A stretch of DNA of 64,000 nt from Rhizobium sp. EC-SD404 (GTDB lineage: Bacteria > Pseudomonadota > Alphaproteobacteria > Rhizobiales > Rhizobiaceae). The position numbers and the translations under genes are program-made. Below, piece by piece: positions 47,977-58,266 of this stretch. The notes beneath the pieces were generated by a model. It was not told the origin of the DNA, ran no database searches, and saw only the letters and a list, made by a program, of their open reading frames with translations. Location: the NCBI RefSeq assembly GCF_902498825.1, contig NZ_LR701459.1, forward strand, positions 1,494,001 to 1,558,000, given 5' to 3'. Every line of letters begins with the position of its first letter. Within the stretch, counting starts at the first letter, position 1.

Positions 47977-48867
47977 ATGGCTTCCGTTCCTTTCGATCAA
48001 CTCGATGGCCACATCTGGTTCAATGGCGAATTCGTGCCCTGGAAGGATGCGAAGATTCACGTGTTGACGCATGGTCTTCACTACGCGTCGTCGGTGTTCG
48101 AAGGCGAGCGGGCCTATGGCGGTCGCATCTTCAAGCTGACCGAACACACCGAGCGCCTCATCAAGTCGGGCGAAATCCTCGGGTTCGAAATCCCGTACAG
48201 CGTTGCCGAAATCGATGACGCGTGCATCAAGCTTCTGGAAATGCAGGGCTTCCAGGATGCCTATGTTCGCCCGATCGCCTGGCGCGGGTCGGAAATGATG
48301 GGCGTCTCGGCTCAGGCCAACCGCATCAATGTCGCGATCGCCATCTGGCAGTGGCCGAGCTACTTCAAGCCGGAAGAGAAACTGAAAGGCATCCGTCTGG
48401 ACATGGCGGAATATCGCCGTCCGGATCCGCGCACCGCTCCCTCCAAGTCGAAGGCTGCCGGCCTCTACATGATCTGCACCCTCTCGAAACACGCAGCCGA
48501 GAAAAAGGGCTATGCCGATGCGCTGATGCTCGACTGGCGCGGCCAGGTTGCCGAGGCGACGGGCGCCAACGTGTTCTTCGTCAAGGATGGCGTCATCCAC
48601 ACGCCGACGCCCGATTGCTTCCTCGACGGGATCACGCGCCGCACGGTCATCGATCTCGCCAAGCGTCGCGGCTATGAAGTCGTGGAACGGGCGATTATGC
48701 CGGAAGAACTGGAAGGCTTCGAGCAGTGCTTCCTGACCGGCACGGCGGCGGAAGTGACGCCCGTATCGGAAATCGGTCCCTACAGCTTCACCGTCGGCGA
48801 AATCGCGACCAATCTCGTCAACGACTACGCCGCCGAAGTGCAGCCGAAGCGTCTCGCCGCCGAATAG
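47977..48867 (+). CDS. ilvE: Branched-chain amino acid aminotransferase
   Basis: A 296-residue fold-type IV PLP enzyme interconverting Leu/Ile/Val with their 2-oxoacids. Segments: IWFNGEFVPWKDAKIHVLTH, HYASSVFEGERAYGG, the PLP lysine region SKAAGLYMICTLSK (likely Lys in SKSKAAG), EATGANVFFV and GTAAEVTPV. A strong ribosome site GGAGGAAA precedes the ATG. Divergent from the MarR gene; ends at a long terminator hairpin. Confidence 0.95.
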   Translation: MASVPFDQLDGHIWFNGEFVPWKDAKIHVLTHGLHYASSVFEGERAYGGRIFKLTEHTERLIKSGEILGFEIPYSVAEIDDACIKLLEMQGFQDAYVRPIAWRGSEMMGVSAQANRINVAIAIWQWPSYFKPEEKLKGIRLDMAEYRRPDPRTAPSKSKAAGLYMICTLSKHAAEKKGYADALMLDWRGQVAEATGANVFFVKDGVIHTPTPDCFLDGITRRTVIDLAKRRGYEVVERAIMPEELEGFEQCFLTGTAAEVTPVSEIGPYSFTVGEIATNLVNDYAAEVQPKRLAAE

Positions 48868-48871
48868 ACCT

Positions 48872-48916
48872 ATCGTTCCGGCGGATCACGAAATGTGATC
48901 CGTCGGAACGATTTCT
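48872..48916 (+). terminator. Terminator of ilvE
   Basis: ATCGTTCCG-G-CGGATCAC pairs with GTGATCCG-T-CGGAACGAT through an 18-bp stem including one G-U pair, with a five-base loop. It starts five bases after the ilvE stop. The following TTTCT is a modest T-run. Confidence 0.85.
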
Positions 48917-48985
48917 GAGTGAACCTCGTTTCAGAGACGTCACGCCGCGCAATTCGCGCGGCTTTCTCTATCTTGGAAAACTCAG

Positions 48986-49999
48986 ATGATTGATCGACAC
49001 GGCGTTGTAACCCCCGTCGCTTCGTGGGGCAGCATTTTTGGCGGCGCAGTGACTGTCATTGCTGTCTCCATTCTCCTTTCACTCCTTGGTGCCGGCCTCG
49101 GTTTCGGTGCCGTCGATCCACAGTCGAACGACCCGATGGGCGGTATCGGTGTCGGCTTCGGCATCTGGTCCGTGCTGTCGCTCTTCATTAGCCTTGCCGC
49201 AGGCGGTTTCGTCGCCGGCTATCTCTCGCTGCAGGCGGGTTGGGTTCACGGGCTTCTCTCATGGGCGACGGCCCTGATTGCTGCTGTCGTTCTGTCGGCA
49301 TTCGCCATCAGCGGTGCGGCGCAGCTCGCAGGATCGGCGATCGGTTCGGTCGCATCGCTGACGGGCTCGGCCGTTTCAGCCACGGCAGGCGTCGGCGGCG
49401 ACGCAATTTCCGCCGTCGTCTCCAATTTCGACGAAGACCAGTTCACCGATGTGGACGTGGAAGGTGCCGCAGACGACATTCGCGCGCTGCTTCAGGATAC
49501 CGACATCGAGGCGCTCCAGCCGGAAGCGATCGGCGAAGAGCTCGAAGGCGCCCGGAGTGATGTTGCCGACGCTTTCGAAGCGCTCCGCAGCAACCCGACC
49601 GAGTATGCGGCGGTGCTCGAAAACCTCGGCAATGACCTGCAAACGCGTGTGGAAGGGTTCGGCGAAGAGATCGATCGCGATGCTGTCGTCGCTTCGCTTA
49701 CCGAAAATACCGATATGACCCAGCAGGAAGCGGAGCAGGCGACAGACCAGGCGATTGCCCGTTACGAAGAGTTCACGACTTCTGTGCGCGAACAGGTCGA
49801 TGCAGCAGTCCAGTCGGTCCAGGATCTCGGCACAGAAATAGAGCAGTTGGAAGCGCGGGCGCGGGAGCAGGCGGCTCAGGCAGCCGATGCGATTTCCAGC
49901 GCGTCGCTCTGGGCGTTCCTCGCTTGCCTGATCGGTGCCGCGATTTCAGCGGTCGCAGGATATGCCGGCAGCCGGACGCGTGAGCTCGCCGAACTTTAA
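48986..49999 (+). CDS. Membrane protein with large helical soluble region
   Basis: A 337-residue protein. Three Gly/Ala-rich membrane segments at the N-terminus (IFGGAVTVIAVSILLSLLG, GIWSVLSLFISLAAGGFVA, LLSWATALIAAVVLSAFAI) precede an acidic, helical region of about 190 residues (AADDIRALLQDTDIEALQPE, VASLTENTDMTQQEAEQATD) and a C-terminal membrane segment (LWAFLACLIGAAISAVAGY). Similar rhizobial proteins are annotated as hypothetical or PhnA-like; no function is known to me. Confidence 0.75.
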   Translation: MIDRHGVVTPVASWGSIFGGAVTVIAVSILLSLLGAGLGFGAVDPQSNDPMGGIGVGFGIWSVLSLFISLAAGGFVAGYLSLQAGWVHGLLSWATALIAAVVLSAFAISGAAQLAGSAIGSVASLTGSAVSATAGVGGDAISAVVSNFDEDQFTDVDVEGAADDIRALLQDTDIEALQPEAIGEELEGARSDVADAFEALRSNPTEYAAVLENLGNDLQTRVEGFGEEIDRDAVVASLTENTDMTQQEAEQATDQAIARYEEFTTSVREQVDAAVQSVQDLGTEIEQLEARAREQAAQAADAISSASLWAFLACLIGAAISAVAGYAGSRTRELAEL

Positions 50000-50102
50000 G
50001 CATTGCGCTTTCGATGGGGATTTCCAGGGCCGTCTCTTCGAGGCGGCCCTTTTCACGTTGGGCGCAAGGTGATAGCCCGCGTCAGCAACAGGGTATGAGC
50101 AG

Positions 50103-50750
50103 ATGGGACAACTTCAGGCGGGCATCATCCCGGTCACTGCATTTCAGCAGAACTGCACGATCCTCTTCGACAGCGAGACCAAGCGTGGCGTTGTCGTCGA
50201 TCCGGGTGGTGAGGTGGACAAGATCCAGGAGGTGATTGCGCAGAACGGCCTTGTGATCGAGGCGATCTGGCTGACGCATGGACATATCGACCATGCGGGC
50301 GGTGCCATGGAGCTGAAGGAAGCGCTTGGTGTCGATATCGTCGGCCCGCACAAGGATGATGATTTTCTTCTTCAGGGGCTGGAAGAGCAGGGTCGCCGTT
50401 TCGGCGTCGACGATCCGGTACGCAATTGCACGCCCGATCGCTGGCTCGAGGATGGTGACAGCCTGACGGCTGGCGGTCACGTCTTCACCGTGCGGCATTG
50501 CCCGGGACATGCGCCTGGCCACGTCATATTCGTCAATGACGACGCGAAGTTCGCGCATGTCGGCGACGTTCTCTTTCGCGGTTCGATCGGCCGGACGGAT
50601 CTGCCGGGCGGTGACCACGATACGCTCCTGCAATCGATCAAGGACAAGGTCCTGCCGCTCGGCGACGATTTCGGCTTTCTCTGCGGCCATGGGCCTGGCG
50701 GCCGCATCGGCGAAGAGCGCCTCACCAATCCCTATCTGAAGGGTCTTTGA
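50103..50750 (+). CDS. MBL-fold metallohydrolase, glyoxalase II-like
   Basis: A 215-residue enzyme with the metal motif THGHIDHAGG, a second His in HCPGHAPGHV, Asp in HVGDVLFRGSIGRTDLPGGD and a final His in FLCGHGPGG, which completes the dinuclear site. It matches the short YcbL-type glyoxalase II-like group lacking the glutathione-binding C-terminal domain. The substrate may be a thioester such as a glutathione conjugate. Ends at a bidirectional terminator. Confidence 0.9.
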   Translation: MGQLQAGIIPVTAFQQNCTILFDSETKRGVVVDPGGEVDKIQEVIAQNGLVIEAIWLTHGHIDHAGGAMELKEALGVDIVGPHKDDDFLLQGLEEQGRRFGVDDPVRNCTPDRWLEDGDSLTAGGHVFTVRHCPGHAPGHVIFVNDDAKFAHVGDVLFRGSIGRTDLPGGDHDTLLQSIKDKVLPLGDDFGFLCGHGPGGRIGEERLTNPYLKGL

Positions 50751-50765
50751 CCCAGAAAACGAAAA

Positions 50766-50793
50766 AAAGGCCGGTTCCCGCGAACCGGCCTTT
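50766..50793. terminator. Bidirectional terminator
   Basis: AAAGGCCGGTTC and GAACCGGCCTTT form a perfect 12-bp stem with a four-base loop and flanking A-/T-runs. It lies between the convergent MBL and BA14K genes. Confidence 0.9.
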
Positions 50794-50817
50794 GTCGTTG
50801 GGGCATTCAATCGATCG

Positions 50818-51294
50818 TCAGTTGGCGACGCAGAAGCGTTCCTGACCGTCATAACCGACGAAGGTGCCCGAAGACGGGTCGAAGGACCGGTAGCGGCTCG
50901 AGCAGTAATCGTACCAGGCCGGGCTCCAGGGCTGATAACCCTGGCTGACGACCGGCCGGTAGACCGGTGCCGGGCGATAGGCTGGTGCCGGATGGTAGAC
51001 GGGCGCAGGCCGGAAGGCAGGCTGATAGCTGGGTGCCGGCGGGTAATAGGTTGGCTGCGGCGGATAGTAGGTCGGCGCCGGGTCGATGTAGACGCGGCGA
51101 TTGTTGTTGCTGTCAACGATCGCGCCGCCGATGATGGCGCCTGCGGCGAGACCCAGCACGCCAAGGGCGACTGCGTCGCCGCGATCACGGTTATTGTGCC
51201 AATGGCGATGGCCGGCTTCGGCAGGAGCCAGCGTGGTGAAGAGGGTCGCCGCTGCGGCGACACCGAGAACAAGCATCTGCGACAATTTCTTCAT
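50818..51294 (-). CDS. BA14K family exported protein
   Basis: About 158 residues. A signal peptide (MKKLSQMLVLGVAAAATLF...APAEA) is followed by a short His/Asn/Arg segment, a Gly/Ala hydrophobic stretch (LGVLGLAAGAIIGGAIV), then a Pro/Tyr-rich repeat region (YYPPQPTYYPPAPSYQP, repeated PAP.YRPAPVY). The C-terminal BA14K motif is CSSRYRSFDPSSGTFVGYDG. The family includes a Brucella lectin-like immunoreactive protein; the function here is unknown. GGGGATTGAG lies before the ATG. Confidence 0.88.
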   Translation of the reverse strand: MKKLSQMLVLGVAAAATLFTTLAPAEAGHRHWHNNRDRGDAVALGVLGLAAGAIIGGAIVDSNNNRRVYIDPAPTYYPPQPTYYPPAPSYQPAFRPAPVYHPAPAYRPAPVYRPVVSQGYQPWSPAWYDYCSSRYRSFDPSSGTFVGYDGQERFCVAN

Positions 51295-51509
51295 GGTCTC
51301 AATCCCCAAGGAGCCTCGCTCCTGAACACAACCCCCGCAGCCAATGGAAGCGCCGGGCGATGATGAGAATTTATCCACCGCTGCCTGAACGCTGGCTGAA
51401 CAAATTCCATGGGTCCATCGCCGGGTGACTTTTCATATGCGAGAGGATCGCCCGGCCACGCATGACCGGGAGCCCTTACTCTCTCATCCAATTACCAGGA
51501 ACGGGCCGA

Positions 51510-51725
51510 TCAGCCGTCCACGGCGAGATTGACTGCTTTCGGCCCCTTTCCGTGCCGATCGGGCTCGGTATCGAACTTGACCTTCTGGTTCTCGGCCAGT
51601 CCCGACAAGCCAGATGCCTGCACTGCGGATATATGGACGAAGATATCGGCGCCCCCCCTGTCGGGTTTGATGAAGCCGAAGCCTTTTTCGGAATTGAAGA
51701 ATTTGACTGTACCGGTCTCGGGCAT
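51510..51725 (-). CDS. Cold-shock domain protein
   Basis: A 71-residue CspA-family protein: TGTVKFFNSEKGFGFIKPD holds RNP1 (KGFGFI) and DIFVHISAV holds RNP2, the two RNA-binding motifs of the five-stranded OB barrel. It binds single-stranded nucleic acid as an RNA chaperone. AAGGGA lies about 10 bases before the ATG. About 280 bp upstream contain no gene; a long structured 5' leader would be usual for this family but I cannot delineate it. Whether it is cold-induced cannot be told. Confidence 0.93.
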   Translation of the reverse strand: MPETGTVKFFNSEKGFGFIKPDRGGADIFVHISAVQASGLSGLAENQKVKFDTEPDRHGKGPKAVNLAVDG

Positions 51726-52007
51726 TCTACGCAGTCCCTTGTTCCGCCGCCCGCTGGGTGGCGTGCGGCCATGCCTGAACGACCCCACTGCATGCATGGG
51801 GCATGCGTCGGTCTCGATCGGTAATGAAGGGAAAAGTTTTCGTGTTGTCGCGGTTGCCAATGCTTTTGAGAAGCAAGGTCAAGTCTTTCCGCCCGGAGGA
51901 TTCTTGCGTCTCCGGAACGCATCTTTCCTTCGTTCGCGACGGGTCCGAACAATAGGAAGACTGATTGAACTCTTTCAAATTCGCAAGTGAAAGTTTCTTG
52001 CGTTTTC

Positions 52008-52901
52008 TCAATCGGAGACGGCCGATTTTCTGGCTTGCCGCGCAGGCAGGACCTCGATGAGCAGGATGGCCAAGAAGATGAGCAGGCCGCCGAGATAGCC
52101 GAGGCCACCGATGGTTTCGCCGAGCAGCACGGCACCGAAAAGGGCGGCAAAGAGCACTTCGGTTGAGAGCAGAATAGCGGCGGTGGCGGGTGCTGCATAG
52201 CGCTGGCCGATGGCCTGCAGGGTAAAGGCGAGGCCGCTCGCGATGGCGCCCGCGTAAAGAATTTCCGGCAATGCCGCCTGGATGGCGGTCCATTCGATCG
52301 GTTCGAAGGTGAGGGCGGCTGCAAGGCCAAGCAGGGTGCAGACGCTGAACTGCACGAAAGCCAATGCGATCGGGCGGCCGGTCATCGATGCCTGACGTCC
52401 GACCAGGATCACCTGCATGGCCCAGAACACTGCGGCGAGAATTGTGAGGAGGTCGCCCGGTCGGAGCGAGGCGAGCGCGCCATCGGAGAGGAGCACGAGG
52501 CCGGCAAAGGCAAGAATCGCACCCGGCCAAACGACTGGATGCGGCGGCCGCCGCAGGATGACCGTCATAAGGATGGGAACGAAGACGACGTAGAGACCGG
52601 TCAGAAATCCGGAATTTGTCACGGTCGTGGTCACCAGGCCGATCTGCTGAAAGACGATGCCACCGAAAAGCGCGAGGCCAGCGAGAATGAAGCCGGGGCT
52701 GAAGACGATGACGGCGCCACTTGCCGCCCTTCGACCTTCGGCGATCGCAAAGGGAAGCGTGACAAGCATGGCGATGGCGGAGCGCAAGGCAACGAACAGC
52801 AGCGGGCCAATCGCGTCCATCGCGGTCGATTGTGCCACGAACCCCATACCCCATATGGCGCCGGCGGTCAGCAGCATCGAGTTGGCGAACAGACGGGACA
52901 T
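52008..52901 (-). CDS. EamA/DMT-family transporter
   Basis: A 297-residue protein with about ten hydrophobic segments in two EamA repeats (first LTAGAIWGMGFVAQSTAMDA, second DLLTILAAVFWAMQVILVGR). The family exports or imports amino acids and metabolites. The ATG at 52901 is where the first helix begins; the ribosome site is weak. Divergent from the DUF1176 gene. Confidence 0.88.
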   Translation of the reverse strand: MSRLFANSMLLTAGAIWGMGFVAQSTAMDAIGPLLFVALRSAIAMLVTLPFAIAEGRRAASGAVIVFSPGFILAGLALFGGIVFQQIGLVTTTVTNSGFLTGLYVVFVPILMTVILRRPPHPVVWPGAILAFAGLVLLSDGALASLRPGDLLTILAAVFWAMQVILVGRQASMTGRPIALAFVQFSVCTLLGLAAALTFEPIEWTAIQAALPEILYAGAIASGLAFTLQAIGQRYAAPATAAILLSTEVLFAALFGAVLLGETIGGLGYLGGLLIFLAILLIEVLPARQARKSAVSD

Positions 52902-53039
52902 CGAAAACCGGCGGAAAGGAGGGGGGCAGGACGACTGGAGGGCTGGCGGATTGCTATCGCCTCCGCTTCGGCTAACAGTTGGACATAGCCGCTGCAAGAC
53001 GCGCGGCTTCGTCGTCGTCGATCCGAGGACCCCCGCTTG

Positions 53040-54101
53040 ATGAGAATGGCCACCACACAGCATCTTTCGCTCGCCGCAATCGGCTTTTTCATGTTCGTGG
53101 ATGCCGCGGTCGCAGCCGGGTATCGCGAGTTTCGGGATTGGCAGGTGAACTGCTCCTCCGCGCTGACCTGCCGGCTGACGGCGACCGTGCCGGAAGACGC
53201 ACCTTTCTATGGGTTCTCGTTCAGCCGCAGCAACGCGCCTGATGCCCCGTTGGAACTGACCGTCGGCTTTCGGAACGCGCTTCCGGACGCAAGCGCGCGC
53301 ATGGATATCGAGGTTGCGGACGGTCCCGCCTTGTCGCTCGAGCTTTCAGGGGCGGAGCGGCGCGAGGACTATTCCGAATTGCGCTTCGATGACGCTGCGG
53401 TTCTGCGCAGCCTGATCGAGGCCATGAAGAGCGGCACGTCGATGACTGTCTCGGTCTCGTCCGACGATCCTTCGGCGATCACCGAATTGTCGCTCTCGGG
53501 CGTGACCGCGTCGCTGCTCTTCATCGACGAAAGCCAGGACCGTCTGGAGCGCACCGATGCCTTGCAGGCCGTCGGCGATCGCGAGCCGCCGGCTTCATCG
53601 TTGATCAGCGCGATCACCTCATTCGACGAACTGCCGGCCCATATCGCCGAAGATTTCACCGACGAGATGGGTTATTGCGGCGGCCTCGACGCGGAACGCT
53701 TCGCCGCGATGGAAGGCGTGCTCGTGGATCGCGGCGACGATGGCGTCATGCTGCTTCTGCCCTGCGGGCTCGGTGGGGCCTACAATTTCCCCTATGCCGT
53801 CTACATCGGTGCGGGTCTGGACACGGTGCGCGCACGCGATTTCCCGGTGATGAGCGATAATGGGCCACAGTCGGAGCCATTCGCCTACAACATCGATTTC
53901 GACCAGAAGACAGGGCGGATCACCTCCTTCTTCAAAGGGCGCGGCATCGGCGATTGCGGCACGCTGTCGCTGTGGTCCGTGGAGAGCGACGGGTACGGGC
54001 CCTCGCTTACGCTTGCCGAGCAAAGAGTGAAGGGGGAGTGCGACGGCGATTACGGCGACGGCCCGGACTCTTGGCCGCTCGTCTGGCCAAACGGTCAGTA
54101 G
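53040..54101 (+). CDS. DUF1176 exported protein
   Basis: A 353-residue protein with an N-terminal signal peptide (HLSLAAIGFFMFVDAAVAAG) and the DUF1176 pattern: FRDWQVNCSSALTCRLTA, then PLVWPNGQ-type end and a Cys pair in RGIGDCGTLSLWSVESDG. The N-terminal third resembles an invasion-associated-locus-B-like fold (FRDW...C motif). Periplasmic location is likely; the function is unknown. Starts at TTG 53037 or ATG 53046 are also possible. Confidence 0.8.
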   Translation: MRMATTQHLSLAAIGFFMFVDAAVAAGYREFRDWQVNCSSALTCRLTATVPEDAPFYGFSFSRSNAPDAPLELTVGFRNALPDASARMDIEVADGPALSLELSGAERREDYSELRFDDAAVLRSLIEAMKSGTSMTVSVSSDDPSAITELSLSGVTASLLFIDESQDRLERTDALQAVGDREPPASSLISAITSFDELPAHIAEDFTDEMGYCGGLDAERFAAMEGVLVDRGDDGVMLLLPCGLGGAYNFPYAVYIGAGLDTVRARDFPVMSDNGPQSEPFAYNIDFDQKTGRITSFFKGRGIGDCGTLSLWSVESDGYGPSLTLAEQRVKGECDGDYGDGPDSWPLVWPNGQ

Positions 54102-54108
54102 TGATCGC

Positions 54109-54594
54109 TCACCTGACGTCGAAAAGTTGTGCCAGCCGCTTCTTGTTCGTGCCGAAGTCCGAGCGCCCAAGTTTCGAGCGGGAGTAGGCGCGGATGTCGG
54201 ATGAACCACCCGCGCGTTCTCTCACTTCGACATCGATCGTGTCCGGAAAGCGCAGCAATGGCGTGTAAACGACGAAACGCGCATAGCCTGGATCCGAGCG
54301 GTCGTCGACGCGCCGAACATGTGCTTCGATGGTGGCAAGCCGCTCGGAAAGTCGTTTGACGACGGTTGCAGGTGGTCCTGCCGTGTCCGGTATCGTGAGG
54401 TCGGGCGCAGTACAGGTTCCGGCTGTGCAAGCCAGCGCATCATTCGGCGTCGCGTTTCGCTTGGCTTCGGCAAAGTCGTAGCGACCAATATCCGCCGGGC
54501 CGCCGAGACGCTCCCATAGCCGTTCGCGCCCATAGAGAACGACAGCCAGAACGCCGAGACCGATGAGGATCGTGATTGCGAGGATGATCTTCAT
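54109..54594 (-). CDS. DUF1499 protein
   Basis: A 161-residue protein with one N-terminal membrane anchor (IILAITILIGLGVLAVVLYG) and a DUF1499 domain ending in VRERAGGSSDIRAYSRSKLGRSDFGTN (partly quoted family signature RSRSRVGRSDFGVN-like). The stop is 7 bp from the end of the convergent DUF1176 gene. The function is unknown; some plastid and bacterial members are linked to lipid or envelope stress. Confidence 0.82.
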   Translation of the reverse strand: MKIILAITILIGLGVLAVVLYGRERLWERLGGPADIGRYDFAEAKRNATPNDALACTAGTCTAPDLTIPDTAGPPATVVKRLSERLATIEAHVRRVDDRSDPGYARFVVYTPLLRFPDTIDVEVRERAGGSSDIRAYSRSKLGRSDFGTNKKRLAQLFDVR

Positions 54595-54649
54595 CTCTGT
54601 GGCGTTTCCGTTGAACCGACGCTGCTTTCGTGGATGAAGCAGATGTCCG

Positions 54650-57011
<2,362 letters not shown>

Positions 57012-57037
57012 AGCAAACCATCCGATGCGAATTGGAG

Positions 57038-57068
57038 CGCCGTTCCCGGCTTCGGGGGCGGCGTTTTT
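57038..57068 (+). terminator. Terminator of the aspartate aminotransferase gene
   Basis: CGCCGTTCCCG pairs with CGGGGGCGGCG (two G-U pairs) across the loop GCTT, followed by TTTTT. It lies 27 bp past the stop codon. Confidence 0.9.
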
Positions 57069-57091
57069 AATTGATGGCCCGAATTTCGGGC

Positions 57092-57208
57092 AAAAAAAGA
57101 GGGCCACGGGAAAACCCGGGCCCTTTTAAGTTTGAAGGTCAAAACCTCCAGAGGGGAACAGCAAGATGCGATGACGTGGGAGGAAAGTAGTCACCGTGTG
57201 CATCTGCT
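57092..57208 (-). ncRNA. Candidate AbcR-type (alpha-r15) small RNA
   Basis: Read on the minus strand, a possible promoter (TTGCCG, 17 bases, CATATC) would start transcription near 57208. The transcript would carry two pyrimidine-rich anti-Shine-Dalgarno motifs, CCTCCC at 57183-57178 and TTCCCC at 57158-57153, the second at the base of CCTC-TG-GAGG. It ends in a strong intrinsic terminator: AGGGCCCGGG pairs with CCCG-T-GGCCCT, followed by CTTTTTTT to 57092. The size (about 117 nt), the two anti-SD motifs and the position beside the lsrB/vtlR-type gene match AbcR RNAs, which repress ABC-transporter mRNAs with Hfq. The identity is from memory of the family. Confidence 0.7.
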
Positions 57209-57332
57209 ATAGGCGATATGATGCTTCGGTAGGCAAACGGCAAGTTCTTGCCGCGCATTTCTGCCATGCGCTCTGCACATATCGCATGGAAATTGAGCAA
57301 AGCCGACTTGGCCTCAACCCTCGACGGTGCGT

Positions 57333-58235
57333 CTAATAGTTCCAATTCCGGGCTTTTGAGATCAGAAAATCGCGAAATGCCTTCAGCTTTGCGGCGTTCT
57401 TTATTTCTTCCGGATAGCAGAAATAGGTGTCGAAAGACGGGGCGTCCGCCGTCGTTTCCAGCTGCACGAGACCGGAATCGCGGCCGACCATGTAGTCGGG
57501 CAACATGGCGATGCCGATGCCCATCTGAACCGCGCGCTTCACAGACGTGAGATTGTTGATCTGCAGATGCGGGACACGTGGATTGTCGGCGGTCCGACCG
57601 GCGACTTCAAGCGAGTTCAGGCCGAGAAGATAGCCGGGTGCCGGTTCGCCGAAGGTGATGATGCGGTGGCCGTCGAGATCGTGCGGCGACTTCGGTTCGC
57701 CGAAGCGGTTCAGGTAGCCGGGCGACGCATAGACGTGCAGATGCACCGTGAAGAGCTTGCGCTGGATGAGGTCCGGCTGTTGCGGCTGACGCAGGCGGAT
57801 CGCGCAATCGGCGTGGCGCATGTTCACATCCAGCTCCTCATTGTCGAGGATCAGCTGGAGCTGCATTTCCGGATAGAGCTCCAGGAACTCCTGGACCTTC
57901 TCGGTTAGCCATCCCTGGCCGAGGCCCACCGTCGTCGTCACGCGCAGCTTGCCGCTGGGCTTGTTGCTGGTCTCCGTCAGCCGGGCGCGCACCGTTTCCA
58001 GCTTGAGCAGCACGTCATGCGCCGTGTGATAGAGCATTTCGCCCTGTTCGGTAAGGATCAGGCCGCGGGCGTGACGGTGGAACAGCTTGGTGCCGACTTC
58101 ATGCTCAAGCGCGCTGACCTGGCGGCTGATCGCGGACTGCGACAGATGCAGGGCCTCCGCCGCGTGGGTAAACGAACCCGCCTCGGCGGCTGCGTGAAAA
58201 ATCCGCAGCTTGTCCCAGTCCAATGGAGCTACCAT
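57333..58235 (-). CDS. lsrB: LysR-type regulator, LsrB/VtlR-like
   Basis: A 300-residue LysR protein. The winged helix is in residues 6-65 (LRIFHAAAEAGSFTHAAEAL, LSQSAISRQVSALEHEVGTK); the effector domain follows (LRVTTTVGLGQGWL, DCAIRLRQPQQPDLIQRKLF). The start MVAPLDWDKLRIFHAAAEAG and the neighbouring trxB and lrp agree with LsrB of Sinorhizobium and VtlR of Brucella/Agrobacterium, which control envelope, oxidative-stress and AbcR-linked functions. Only two cysteines are present (144 and 273), so the multi-cysteine redox sensing reported for S. meliloti LsrB may not fully apply. The candidate AbcR RNA lies just downstream. Confidence 0.9.
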   Translation of the reverse strand: MVAPLDWDKLRIFHAAAEAGSFTHAAEALHLSQSAISRQVSALEHEVGTKLFHRHARGLILTEQGEMLYHTAHDVLLKLETVRARLTETSNKPSGKLRVTTTVGLGQGWLTEKVQEFLELYPEMQLQLILDNEELDVNMRHADCAIRLRQPQQPDLIQRKLFTVHLHVYASPGYLNRFGEPKSPHDLDGHRIITFGEPAPGYLLGLNSLEVAGRTADNPRVPHLQINNLTSVKRAVQMGIGIAMLPDYMVGRDSGLVQLETTADAPSFDTYFCYPEEIKNAAKLKAFRDFLISKARNWNY

Positions 58236-58266
58236 GTGATCAGACCATCCCCTCAGGTCGTCTTAT

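Noticed and set aside
57139..57345. A 68-codon minus-strand open frame after lsrB (MELLDAPSRVEAKSALLNFH...)
   Set aside because: It runs through the candidate sRNA promoter and both anti-SD motifs, overlaps the lsrB end, has no clear ribosome site and no recognised domain. The RNA explains the conserved-looking sequence better.
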